Of a stretch of DNA of 20,345 nucleotides, positions 13,981-20,325 are shown piece by piece (the first letter of the stretch is position 1; the number at the start of each line of letters is the position of its first letter). Location of the stretch: assembly GCA_003451675.1 (NCBI GenBank), contig DMCY01000059.1:1-20345 (forward strand), read 5' to 3'. Source of the stretch: Candidatus Atribacteria bacterium (lineage in GTDB: Bacteria > Atribacterota > JS1 > SB-45 > 34-128). The notes beneath the pieces were generated by a model that was not told where the DNA came from, did no database searches, and saw nothing but the letters and a program-made list of their open reading frames with translations. The position numbers were made by a program, and so were the translations under genes.

Positions 13981-14058
13981 GTGATACTCGATACGACTTC
14001 ATTCTGGTTCTCGGTTTCTATTCTCTTTACGAGATACGATTCACGAGATACGAATTAT
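13981..14058. repeat. 7-bp periodic array upstream of the Rrf2 gene
   Basis: The words GTGATAC (13981), TCGATAC (13988), GACTTCA (13995), TTCTGGT (14002) and TCTCGGT (14009) run in 7-bp phase. One longer step follows, then GAGATAC (14031 and 14045), GATTCAC (14038) and GAATTAT (14052). The second part equals the array at 1275-1309 with one GAGATAC word fewer. The rest of 13759-13980 is A/T-rich with no feature I can support. Confidence 0.68.
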
Positions 14059-14069
14059 TAAGGAGAAAG

Positions 14070-14098
14070 TTGACAAAAATAGTCATAAATAATATAAT
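14070..14098 (+). promoter_or_regulatory. Perfect consensus sigma70 promoter of the Rrf2 operon
   Basis: TTGACA at 14070-14075 and TATAAT at 14093-14098 have a 17-base spacer, an exact match to consensus. Transcription should start near 14105, giving a leader of about 30 bases before the ATG at 14135. A promoter this strong usually needs a repressor. Rrf2/IscR regulators commonly repress their own operon. Confidence 0.82.
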
Positions 14099-14134
14099 TT
14101 TTAATAAAGTTAAATTAATTGAGGAGAAAGACCA

Positions 14135-14602
14135 ATGAAATTATCTACTCGAGGAAGATATGCACTTCGGGCTATGATAGATTTAGCTCAAATTCAATGT
14201 AATAATTTAAAGCCGATTTCTTTAAGAGATATCTCCATAAGACAAGAGATTTCCTTGCAATACTTAGAACAATTATTTAATAAATTAAAGAAAGCGAATT
14301 TAGTAAAAAGTACCAGGGGAGCAGGTGGAGGGTATTTGTTAGCTAAAGAAGCCGAGAAGATTAATGCCGGTGACATAATAAGAGCAGTGGAAGGACCGAT
14401 AGTTTTAGTTGACTGCATTTTAGCTGGCCAAAAAATTAAAAAGAATTCCCCAAAAAAATGTAAAAAAATAGAGGATTGTGCCATTAAGGTATTATTAGAG
14501 GGGGTAGCTAAGAAGATAAATCAAACGTTAGATGCTACTTCTTTGAAAGATTTATGTATTATAACTCAAAAAATAGGAGAAAGACAAAAAGATGAAAGAT
14601 AA
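14135..14602 (+). CDS. Rrf2/IscR-family transcriptional regulator
   Basis: DNA-binding regulator of 155 aa. The N-terminal winged helix-turn-helix is typical of Rrf2: MKLSTRGRYALRAMIDLA, then LRDISIRQEISLQYLEQLFNKLKKANLVKSTRGAGGGYLLA. Three cysteines (94, 109 and 115) lie where IscR holds its 2Fe-2S cluster, but the gap between the first two (14 residues) is longer than IscR's 5. Cluster binding is therefore likely but not certain. The strong AGGAGA ribosome-binding site and perfect promoter suggest autoregulation. The gene overlaps the next one by 11 bases. In many anaerobes such regulators precede iscS, nifU and mnmA. Here the cysteine desulfurase is missing and a PP-loop protein takes its place. 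Confidence 0.9.
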   Translation: MKLSTRGRYALRAMIDLAQIQCNNLKPISLRDISIRQEISLQYLEQLFNKLKKANLVKSTRGAGGGYLLAKEAEKINAGDIIRAVEGPIVLVDCILAGQKIKKNSPKKCKKIEDCAIKVLLEGVAKKINQTLDATSLKDLCIITQKIGERQKDER

Positions 14603-15596
14603 GATAAAGGCAGTTACTTTATTTTCTGGTGGCCTGGATAGTATTTTAGCAGTAAAACTTATCCAGGAACAAGGGATAGAAGTAAAAGGAGTTAACTTTA
14701 AAACTCCTTTTTTTGGTTTAGATAAGGTTTTTTTAACAGTGAAAAATTTTGATATGGATTTAGAAATTATAGATATAACCCAAGAACTACTGGAGATTTT
14801 AAGAAATCCCAAGCATGGGTTCGGAAAGAATATGAATCCTTGTATAGACTGTCATGCCCTTATGTTCAAAAAGGCGGGAGAATATATGAACAAGATAGGA
14901 GCTTCTTTTATTTTGAGTGGTGAAGTTTTAGGAGAAAGGCCCATGTCTCAGAACAGAAACAGTTTAAATATAATTGAAAGAGAATCAGGGTTTGAAGGTA
15001 GAATTCTCCGTCCATTATCTGCTTTATTATTAGTGGAGACCATTCCCGAAAAAGAGGGGTTGGTGGAAAGAAATAAATTGTTGGATATTTCTGGCCGCTC
15101 AAGGAAAAGACAGATGGAGTTAGCTGCTAAGATGGGGATAGAGGATTATCCTTCACCTGCCGGAGGTTGTAAATTAACTGAGCCAGCTTTTTCTAAAAGA
15201 TTAAGAGATTTATTTACTCAGGAAAGTTTTTCTTTAGAAGAGATAGAGCTGTTAAAATTAGGCCGGCACTTCAGGTTAAGCAGAGATATTAAGTTAGTAG
15301 TAGGAAGAAATAAAGAGGAGAACGAACAACTGCTAAATTTTTTTCAAGATGAAGACTTTCTTTTTAAAGCTAAAAATTTAAAAGGCCCGGTTTCTTTGTT
15401 AAAGAAGGGGTCTAAAGCAAATAACGAACTGATTGATAAATCCTGTCGGATTACTGCAAGGTATTGTGATAGAAATGAAGAAGAAAACAAAGAAGTCAAT
15501 ATTAATTATTATAGTAAATCTAAAGAATTGGTCAGAACCATGAAAGTAAAACCATTAATAGAAGATGAATTAGAAATCCTAAGAATACAAGGATAA
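14592..15596 (+). CDS. PP-loop ATPase, ThiI-domain-like tRNA thiolation protein
   Basis: Predicted ATP-pyrophosphatase of 334 aa that adenylates a substrate, probably tRNA, for sulfur insertion. The PP-loop SGGLDS is at 12-17. NPCIDCHALMFK (82-93) has a CxxC pair, SGEVLGERPMSQN is at 109-121, and a further Cys occurs at 193 in PSPAGGCKLTEP. These three cysteines could hold an Fe-S cluster or do redox chemistry. The THUMP domain of true ThiI is absent. Residues of about 215-334 form an extra C-terminal domain of unclear function. It overlaps the Rrf2 gene by 11 bases and is followed by mnmA, which supports a role in tRNA thiouridine formation. Databases often label such proteins thiamine biosynthesis or 4-thiouridine synthase. 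The substrate is not established. Confidence 0.75.
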   Translation: MKDKIKAVTLFSGGLDSILAVKLIQEQGIEVKGVNFKTPFFGLDKVFLTVKNFDMDLEIIDITQELLEILRNPKHGFGKNMNPCIDCHALMFKKAGEYMNKIGASFILSGEVLGERPMSQNRNSLNIIERESGFEGRILRPLSALLLVETIPEKEGLVERNKLLDISGRSRKRQMELAAKMGIEDYPSPAGGCKLTEPAFSKRLRDLFTQESFSLEEIELLKLGRHFRLSRDIKLVVGRNKEENEQLLNFFQDEDFLFKAKNLKGPVSLLKKGSKANNELIDKSCRITARYCDRNEEENKEVNINYYSKSKELVRTMKVKPLIEDELEILRIQG

Positions 15597-15626
15597 ATAC
15601 TAAGCAAAAAAAGAGAATAAACTATC

Positions 15627-16676
15627 ATGATTAAAAATTTAAAAAAGAAAGTAGTAGTGGCTATGAGTGGAGGGGTGGACAGTTCATTAGCCGCTGCCCT
15701 GTTAAAAGAAGAAGGTTATGATGTTCTCGGTATAACTATCCATCATTATGAGGGTAACGAAAATTTAGAATCAGTGGAACAGGCTGCTCAAAATCTGAAA
15801 ATTCCCTGGTATGTTCTGGATTTTGCCAAAGAATTTAAAAATATAGTTATAGACTATTTCTGCCAAGAATATCTTACAGGTCGAACCCCCAACCCTTGTG
15901 TAGTCTGTAATCTGAAAATAAAATTTGGATTATTATTGGAGAAAGCAAAATCCTTAGGTGCGGATTATCTTGCTACCGGCCATTATGCTATCAATAAATA
16001 TGACCAGAAAAGCAAGAAGTTTTTACTTAAGAGAGGGGTAGATGAAAATAAAGATCAATCTTATTTTCTTTATAGATTAAACCAGGAAATATTGCCCTGC
16101 GTTTTGTTTCCTTTGGGCGAATTTAAGAAAAGCCACACCAGAGAATTGGCTAAAAAATATGGATTAAAAAATTATAAAAAAGAAGAGAGTCAGGAAATTT
16201 GTTTTATCCGGGATGATAATTATAGAAAGTTTTTAACTCAACATATTAAAGATACTATTAAACCTGGCAAGTTTATAGATAAAGAAGGAAAAATATTAGG
16301 AGAGCATCAAGGTATTCCTTTTTACACTATTGGACAGAGAAAAGGATTGGGGGTATCTTTGAATAAGCGTATGTATGTAATTGAAATAAATTCCCACCAA
16401 AATGTGATTACATTGGGTGATGATAAAGATCTTTATAAGGATAAATTATTCGTAAAAGAATTAAGTTTTATTTCTGGTGATAAACTTTCGGATTCTATGA
16501 AAGTAGAGGTAAAGATAAGATACAATAGTAAAAAATCTTCCGCAACTATTTCCTCTTGCGGTGAAGATAAGATACTAATCAATTTTGAAAAACCCCAAAG
16601 AGCGATTACCCCGGGGCAATCAGCAGTATTTTACCAGGGAGATGTAGTTGTAGGAGGCGGAATAATAGAAGGATAA
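15627..16676 (+). CDS. mnmA: tRNA-specific 2-thiouridylase MnmA
   Basis: Makes 2-thiouridine at U34 of Lys, Glu and Gln tRNAs, using ATP and a sulfur donor. The 349 aa have PP-loop SGGVDSS at 14-20, NPCVVCN with Cys 91 and 94, GHYA at 118-121, and Cys 192 in ESQEICF. Cys 94 and Cys 192 match the two catalytic cysteines of the E. coli enzyme. The extra Cys 91 gives a CxxC plus C pattern, possibly for an Fe-S cluster. FYTIGQRKGLGV and the C-terminal barrel (PQRAITPGQSAVFYQGDVVVGGGII) complete the family profile. It is third in the Rrf2 operon, 30 bases after its neighbour, with only a weak AGAGA ribosome-binding site. No cysteine desulfurase is adjacent. Confidence 0.94.
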   Translation: MIKNLKKKVVVAMSGGVDSSLAAALLKEEGYDVLGITIHHYEGNENLESVEQAAQNLKIPWYVLDFAKEFKNIVIDYFCQEYLTGRTPNPCVVCNLKIKFGLLLEKAKSLGADYLATGHYAINKYDQKSKKFLLKRGVDENKDQSYFLYRLNQEILPCVLFPLGEFKKSHTRELAKKYGLKNYKKEESQEICFIRDDNYRKFLTQHIKDTIKPGKFIDKEGKILGEHQGIPFYTIGQRKGLGVSLNKRMYVIEINSHQNVITLGDDKDLYKDKLFVKELSFISGDKLSDSMKVEVKIRYNSKKSSATISSCGEDKILINFEKPQRAITPGQSAVFYQGDVVVGGGIIEG

Positions 16677-16684
16677 ATAAATCA

Positions 16685-16739
16685 GTTGTTAGCGAATAAA
16701 CCTAGCGCAGAGCGTACAGCGTTTAGCGTATAGTTTTGG
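16685..16739. repeat. 7-bp periodic array after mnmA (GCGNNNA words)
   Basis: Words of 7 bases run GTTGTTA, GCGAATA, one 6-base step, then GCGCAGA (16705), GCGTACA (16712), GCGTTTA (16719), GCGTATA (16726) and GTTTTGG. The phase is the same as in the other arrays but the word set is different. It begins 9 bases after the mnmA stop. Confidence 0.7.
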
Positions 16740-16809
16740 ATTAATAAAATTTGTCCTAAATTAAATTAAAAATTTGAAGCTAAAAGAGAAAAAGCATAAT
16801 TATTATTTA

Positions 16810-16908
16810 AGAATTCAGTAGCCAGTAGTCAGAAGTCAGAAGAATATAAAATAACTTAACAAGATAAAGTAACCTTATATTCTAAAATAATTCTGAATAC
16901 TGAATTCT
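16810..16908. repeat. Imperfect inverted-repeat element built from 7-bp words
   Basis: The left half holds 7-bp words (ATTCAGT, AGCCAGT, AGTCAGA twice). The right half holds their inverse types (ATTCTGA, ATACTGA, ATTCTAG). AGAATTCAGTA (16810-16820) is exactly inverted at 16898-16908, and AGAATATAA (16841-16849) is exactly inverted at 16875-16883. The whole can fold into one long imperfect hairpin. Its words resemble those at 24-119. Confidence 0.6.
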
Positions 16909-16926
16909 AGCTTCTATTTTATTCAA

Positions 16927-16968
16927 GAGATATGAGATACGAGTTTAACTTTTAACTTTTCGTTTTTG
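16927..16968. repeat. 7-bp periodic array
   Basis: GAGATAT, GAGATAC, GAGTTTA, ACTTTTA, ACTTTTC and GTTTTTG follow in 7-bp phase. GAGATAC links it to the arrays at 1275, 2605, 5814 and 14031. Confidence 0.55.
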
Positions 16969-17148
16969 TTATTATTCACTAATTAGGGCTTACAAGAAAA
17001 GGAAGTTTTCATACACAAATTTAGATTTTAAGATTTTTATGTCCTGCTCCTTTTAAATTTTCTTCTTTAATCCACGAGAAGTAATTCCACAGCAGAAAAA
17101 CCAAGAACGGTAATATTGTAAATTCATTCATTTATTTTTTAAAAAAAG
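16969..17148. other. Intergenic stretch with no identified feature
   Basis: This stretch is A/T-rich and lies between the repeats and the promoter at 17149. I found no ORF with a ribosome-binding site, no RNA gene and no clear hairpin. On the minus strand AAGGAGCAGG near 17045 resembles a ribosome-binding site but leads into no reading frame. Confidence 0.4.
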
Positions 17149-17177
17149 TTGATAGTGAAAAAAAGTTGTGTTATACT
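17149..17177 (+). promoter_or_regulatory. Sigma70-type promoter of the HTH regulator cassette
   Basis: TTGATA at 17149-17154 and TATACT at 17172-17177 have a 17-base spacer. The expected start site, near 17184, falls inside the duplicated TGTATACA site. The promoter sits directly ahead of the three-gene cassette. Confidence 0.75.
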
Positions 17178-17180
17178 ACA

Positions 17181-17200
17181 TGTATACAAAAATGTATACA
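17181..17200. promoter_or_regulatory. Duplicated TGTATACA operator
   Basis: Two copies of the self-complementary octamer TGTATACA (17181-17188 and 17193-17200) are separated by AAAA. They cover the predicted transcription start and abut the AGGAG ribosome-binding site. Two palindromes 12 bases apart suggest binding of a pair of dimers. The adjacent HTH gene is the natural candidate, giving autorepression. I saw no other copy in the window. Confidence 0.65.
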
Positions 17201-17213
17201 GGAGATTTTAAGG

Positions 17214-17738
17214 ATGCAGTTTATCCGAATTGGGGAAAAAGTAATATCTAAAGAAAAATTAAATAGGGAAATTGATAAGATTTTAAAATTAAGAACTAAA
17301 GGAGTAACACAGGAAGGAGTAGCCCGCAAATTAGGAGTGGAAAGAACTTTTGTCTCCAGGTTAGAAAGTTTAGGAGAAATAAGGAAAGGTAAGAAGATTG
17401 CCTTGATTGGTTTTCCTATCAAGAACAAAGAAGAGCTAACTTTATTAGCAGAAGAGTTAGGGATTGAATATGTTTTGCTTTTGACCCAAAAGGAACGTTT
17501 TGAATTTATAAAGAAAAAAACCAAAAGCGAACTATTTAATGAGGTAATGGAGATAATTGTCAAACTATCAGATTTTGATTTGATTATCTTTTTGGGTTCG
17601 GATATGAGAGTACCGGTAGTAGAAAAAATATTTAGCGTTCAAGTAATCGGAATAATTATTGGACAATCACCAATTAAAAATAGTAAATATATTAATCCAG
17701 AAAAGATAAAAGAAATAATGAAAAAAATTAGAAATTAA
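17214..17738 (+). CDS. HTH transcriptional regulator, cassette-specific
   Basis: Predicted DNA-binding protein of 174 aa. Residues of about 25-55 hold an Xre-like helix-turn-helix (TKGVTQEGVARKLGVERTFVSRLE). The remainder (about 58-174) looks like an alternating beta-alpha domain starting KIALIGFPIKNKEELTLLAEELGIEYVLLL, which could bind a small ligand. I do not recognise this C-terminal domain. The ATG at 17214 is preferred because AGGAG lies 9 bases upstream. The in-frame ATG at 17166 lies upstream of the -10 element and would encode operator DNA. The gene is 46 bases ahead of the next one and presumably controls the cassette. I recall similar regulators beside quinate-dehydrogenase-labelled genes in Clostridia, but cannot verify it here. 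Confidence 0.75.
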   Translation: MQFIRIGEKVISKEKLNREIDKILKLRTKGVTQEGVARKLGVERTFVSRLESLGEIRKGKKIALIGFPIKNKEELTLLAEELGIEYVLLLTQKERFEFIKKKTKSELFNEVMEIIVKLSDFDLIIFLGSDMRVPVVEKIFSVQVIGIIIGQSPIKNSKYINPEKIKEIMKKIRN

Positions 17739-17784
17739 TTTAAATATTTAATTATTATAAATATATTATAAAAGGAGGATTAGA

Positions 17785-18693
17785 ATGAAAAAAGTTTTAG
17801 GAGTTAGTTTAGGTTCTTCCACCAGAGATCATAAAGTAAAAATAGAAGTTTTGGGAGAAGAAGTTGAGATAGAAAGAAGAGGAACCGATGGTGATGTGAA
17901 AAAGATGATGCAAATATTCCAGGAGAATGATGGGAAAGTAGATATCTTTAGTTTAGGAGGGACTGATCTTTATTTTTTTGCTGATCCGCACGGTAAAAGA
18001 TATACTCATTTAGAGTCAAAGAGGATTGTAGACGTAATAAAAAAAACTCCTATTGTAGATGGAACAGGAATAAAATATGTTTTAGAAAAAAGTGTAGTTA
18101 ATTATATCGTCAAAGAAACAGATATTCCTCTTAAAAATAAAAAAGCCCTGGTACCTATTACTGTAGATAGATTTGGATTAGCATTAGGTTTAGTAGAAGC
18201 TGGATGTCAAATGACTTTTGGGGATTTAATATTTGCTCTAAATATTCGTATAAGAATGCATTCTTTTAAAACTATCAAAATATTAGCTACCCTGGCTTTT
18301 CCTATCCTGATGAGAGTTCCTATGAAGTGGTTGTATCCTACGGGTAAAAAACAGACTGAATCTGATCCTCGTTACATTAAATATTTTTTAGAAAATGACA
18401 TAATAGCAGGTGACTATATTTCTATAGGGCGTTATATGCCTGAGAATATGGAAGGCAAAATAATTATCACTAATACTGTTACTAGTTCTGATGTAGAAAA
18501 ACTTAAGGCAAGGGGAGTGAGTTATTTAATTACTACAACTCCGGAATTTAACGGAAGGTCTTTTGGGACTAATGTATTTCAAGGTGTTTTGGTAGCGATT
18601 TCCGGAAAATCTCCAGAAGAATTGGAACCAGAGGACTATTTAGAATTAATAGAAAAAGTAGGTTTTAAGCCAAGAATAGAAAAATTAAATTAA
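17785..18693 (+). CDS. Uncharacterised protein, family labelled quinate 5-dehydrogenase
   Basis: A 302-aa cytoplasmic protein. It begins MKKVLGVSLGSSTRDHKVKIEVLGEEVEIERRGTDGD (given here in parts: GVSLGSSTRDH, EIERRGTDGD) and includes FSLGGTDLYFFADPHGKRY, PIVDGTGIKYVLE, VPITVDRFGLALGL and LITTTPEFNGRSFGTNVFQG. From memory, databases name this family quinate 5-dehydrogenase. I see no classic GxGxxG nucleotide-binding motif and no shikimate-pathway gene nearby, so that name is doubtful. A moderately hydrophobic stretch lies around 160-180. The ribosome-binding site, AAGGAGG, is strong. It sits between the HTH regulator and the alpha-oxoamine synthase, 26 bases before the latter, so the three probably act in one process. 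The reaction is unknown. Confidence 0.65.
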   Translation: MKKVLGVSLGSSTRDHKVKIEVLGEEVEIERRGTDGDVKKMMQIFQENDGKVDIFSLGGTDLYFFADPHGKRYTHLESKRIVDVIKKTPIVDGTGIKYVLEKSVVNYIVKETDIPLKNKKALVPITVDRFGLALGLVEAGCQMTFGDLIFALNIRIRMHSFKTIKILATLAFPILMRVPMKWLYPTGKKQTESDPRYIKYFLENDIIAGDYISIGRYMPENMEGKIIITNTVTSSDVEKLKARGVSYLITTTPEFNGRSFGTNVFQGVLVAISGKSPEELEPEDYLELIEKVGFKPRIEKLN

Positions 18694-18719
18694 AAAAATA
18701 TAAAAAAGGAGAAATAAGA

Positions 18720-19913
18720 ATGACAATTTTATTAGAAGATAGAATAAATGAACTTAAGCAAAGAGTGGAAAAAATGAAAGAGAAAGGCACTTTTTTTTAT
18801 TTGAAAACTGTTGAAGAAGCATCAAAGCCAAGAGTATTTGTTGATCAAAAAGAAAAAATAATGCTTGCTTCTTATAATTATTTAGGATTAATTGATCATC
18901 CTAAATTAAAAGAGGCAGCTATTAAAGCTCTTGAAAAATACGGTACAGGAACATCTGGCGTTAGACTGTTGTCGGGTACTACTAAATTACATGAAGAATT
19001 GGAAGCAAAAATTGCCGAATTCAAGAAAGCAGAAGATGCAATTACTTATACAAGTGGGTATGTTACTAATTTGGCGGCCATTACTTCTCTCTATCAAAAA
19101 GGAGATTTAGTAATAATTGATAAAATAGATCATGCCAGTATTATTGATGGATGCATACTTTCCGGAGCAAGATATAAAACTTTTTTACATAACAATATGC
19201 AAAGATTAGAGGATATTTTAATTAATTCTGAAGAGTACGCTAACAAGATAATAATAGTGGATGGAGTATATAGTATGGAAGGGGATGTAGCTAATTTACC
19301 GGAAATATCGCGTTTAGCTAAAAAATATAATGCCAAAGTAATGGTAGATGAAGCTCATTCTATTGGAGTTTTAGGTAAAACCGGCCATGGCATAGAGGAA
19401 TATTTCGGATTAAAAAATGCGGTAGATATCCATATGGGGACTTTGAGTAAAACTATTCCCTCTGTAGGAGGATATATAGCCGGAAATAAAGATATGATTG
19501 ATTATTTAAGACATAATTCAAGGCCGTTTATCTTTTCCGCTCCTCTTCCTCCGGTAACAGCTGCTGTTGCTAAAGCTTCTTTAGAGGTTATTGAAGATGA
19601 ACCGGAACGTATAGAAAATTTACAAAAGAATATGAAAAGATTTAAAGAAGGAATAGATTCTATGGGTTATAATACCGGGGGTAGTGTTACTGCTATTGTT
19701 CCTATTATAGTGGGGAATGAAGAAGATACATTAGAACTATGCAAAATGGTTAATGATGAAGGGGTATTTATCTGTCCAATTCTTTTCCCGGCAATTCCAA
19801 AAGGGACTAATAGGCTTAGAGCTCATGTTCTAACAACTCATACTTCTGAAGATATTGATGAAGCTCTGGATATTTTTGAAAGAGCTGGGAAAAAATTAGG
19901 GTTGACCACGTAA
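18720..19913 (+). CDS. PLP-dependent alpha-oxoamine synthase (KBL/AONS/SPT family)
   Basis: Joins an amino acid and an acyl-CoA with loss of CO2 (or runs glycine + acetyl-CoA to 2-amino-3-ketobutyrate). It is 397 aa, fold type I. Visible are SYNYLGLIDHP (51-61), GTGTSGVRLLSGTTKLHEELE (in 76-95), the cofactor-stacking His 138 in DKIDHASIIDGC, DEAHS with Asp 210 and His 213, and the PLP lysine Lys 244 in GTLSKTIPSVGGYIAG. The DKIDHASIIDGC and LHNNM segments look more like serine palmitoyltransferase and related synthases than E. coli KBL, so the amino-acid and acyl substrates are open. No threonine dehydrogenase or biotin genes are adjacent. AAGGAG precedes the start. No terminator is seen after it. 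Confidence 0.85.
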   Translation: MTILLEDRINELKQRVEKMKEKGTFFYLKTVEEASKPRVFVDQKEKIMLASYNYLGLIDHPKLKEAAIKALEKYGTGTSGVRLLSGTTKLHEELEAKIAEFKKAEDAITYTSGYVTNLAAITSLYQKGDLVIIDKIDHASIIDGCILSGARYKTFLHNNMQRLEDILINSEEYANKIIIVDGVYSMEGDVANLPEISRLAKKYNAKVMVDEAHSIGVLGKTGHGIEEYFGLKNAVDIHMGTLSKTIPSVGGYIAGNKDMIDYLRHNSRPFIFSAPLPPVTAAVAKASLEVIEDEPERIENLQKNMKRFKEGIDSMGYNTGGSVTAIVPIIVGNEEDTLELCKMVNDEGVFICPILFPAIPKGTNRLRAHVLTTHTSEDIDEALDIFERAGKKLGLTT

Positions 19914-20028
19914 TAACGAATGGTGCTGCGCCAAGACATTGTATCCACTCCAGTTGCCAATCTGTACTGAAACTTTATCTAGCATTATTGGTATCACAAA
20001 TCTAATGCTACTGTCAACATCTGGTAAC

Positions 20029-20325
20029 TGTTTGTCATTTAAGAATCAAAACTGGACTGTTTTTTAATGATTTAAAGTTTAAAAGTGGACTAACCTGAAA
20101 TACTAAAAAGATGTAATATAGAACTAAAGCATAAAAAGAAAACTAGTACACCACCACATAAGAGAATACAGCTTATGATTGTACCAGATAAAGAATCCGG
20201 TCTATCTGAAGTAAAATTCTTACATGAAGATGAGCTTTTAGGTATACAAAAAGTTAAAAATATTGAGCGTAATTTAGTCCGGTTTTGATTCTTAAATAGT
20301 CCACTTTTGAAATTTAACTAACACA
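20029..20325. mobile_element. Defective ~300-bp transposable element
   Basis: It has two related terminal sites at each end. 20037-20058 is inverted at 20276-20297 with one mismatch (22 bp). AAAGTTTAAAAGTGGACT at 20074-20091 is inverted at 20298-20315 with two mismatches. All four contain AAAANTGGACT or a close variant, as expected for repeated transposase-binding sites. The interior holds only a transposase C-terminal remnant. The 17-base ACATCTGGTAACTGTTT flanks both sides (20017-20033 and 20323-20339). If the element is taken as TG...CA, the target duplication would be TCTGGTAAC. The exact ends are ambiguous. Confidence 0.65.
20094..20288 (+). pseudogene. Transposase C-terminal remnant
   Basis: An open frame of 64 codons with no start, directly after an in-frame TAA at 20091. 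It contains STPPHKRIQLMIV, PDKESGLSEVKFLHEDELLG and IQKVKNIERNLVRF. The small beta-strand pattern and the ending LVRF look like the tail of a DDE-type transposase, as I recall from large bacterial IS elements. The last codons form part of the right terminal repeat, a normal arrangement for an IS. The catalytic domain is gone, so the protein is non-functional. The IS family is unresolved. Confidence 0.5.

Noticed and set aside
17166..17213. Upstream ATG at 17166 for the HTH regulator
   Set aside because: It lies upstream of the -10 element and would translate the operator. It has no ribosome-binding site, whereas AGGAG lies 9 bases before ATG 17214.
19914..20016. Terminator after the alpha-oxoamine synthase gene
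   Set aside because: No stem followed by a T-run was found.
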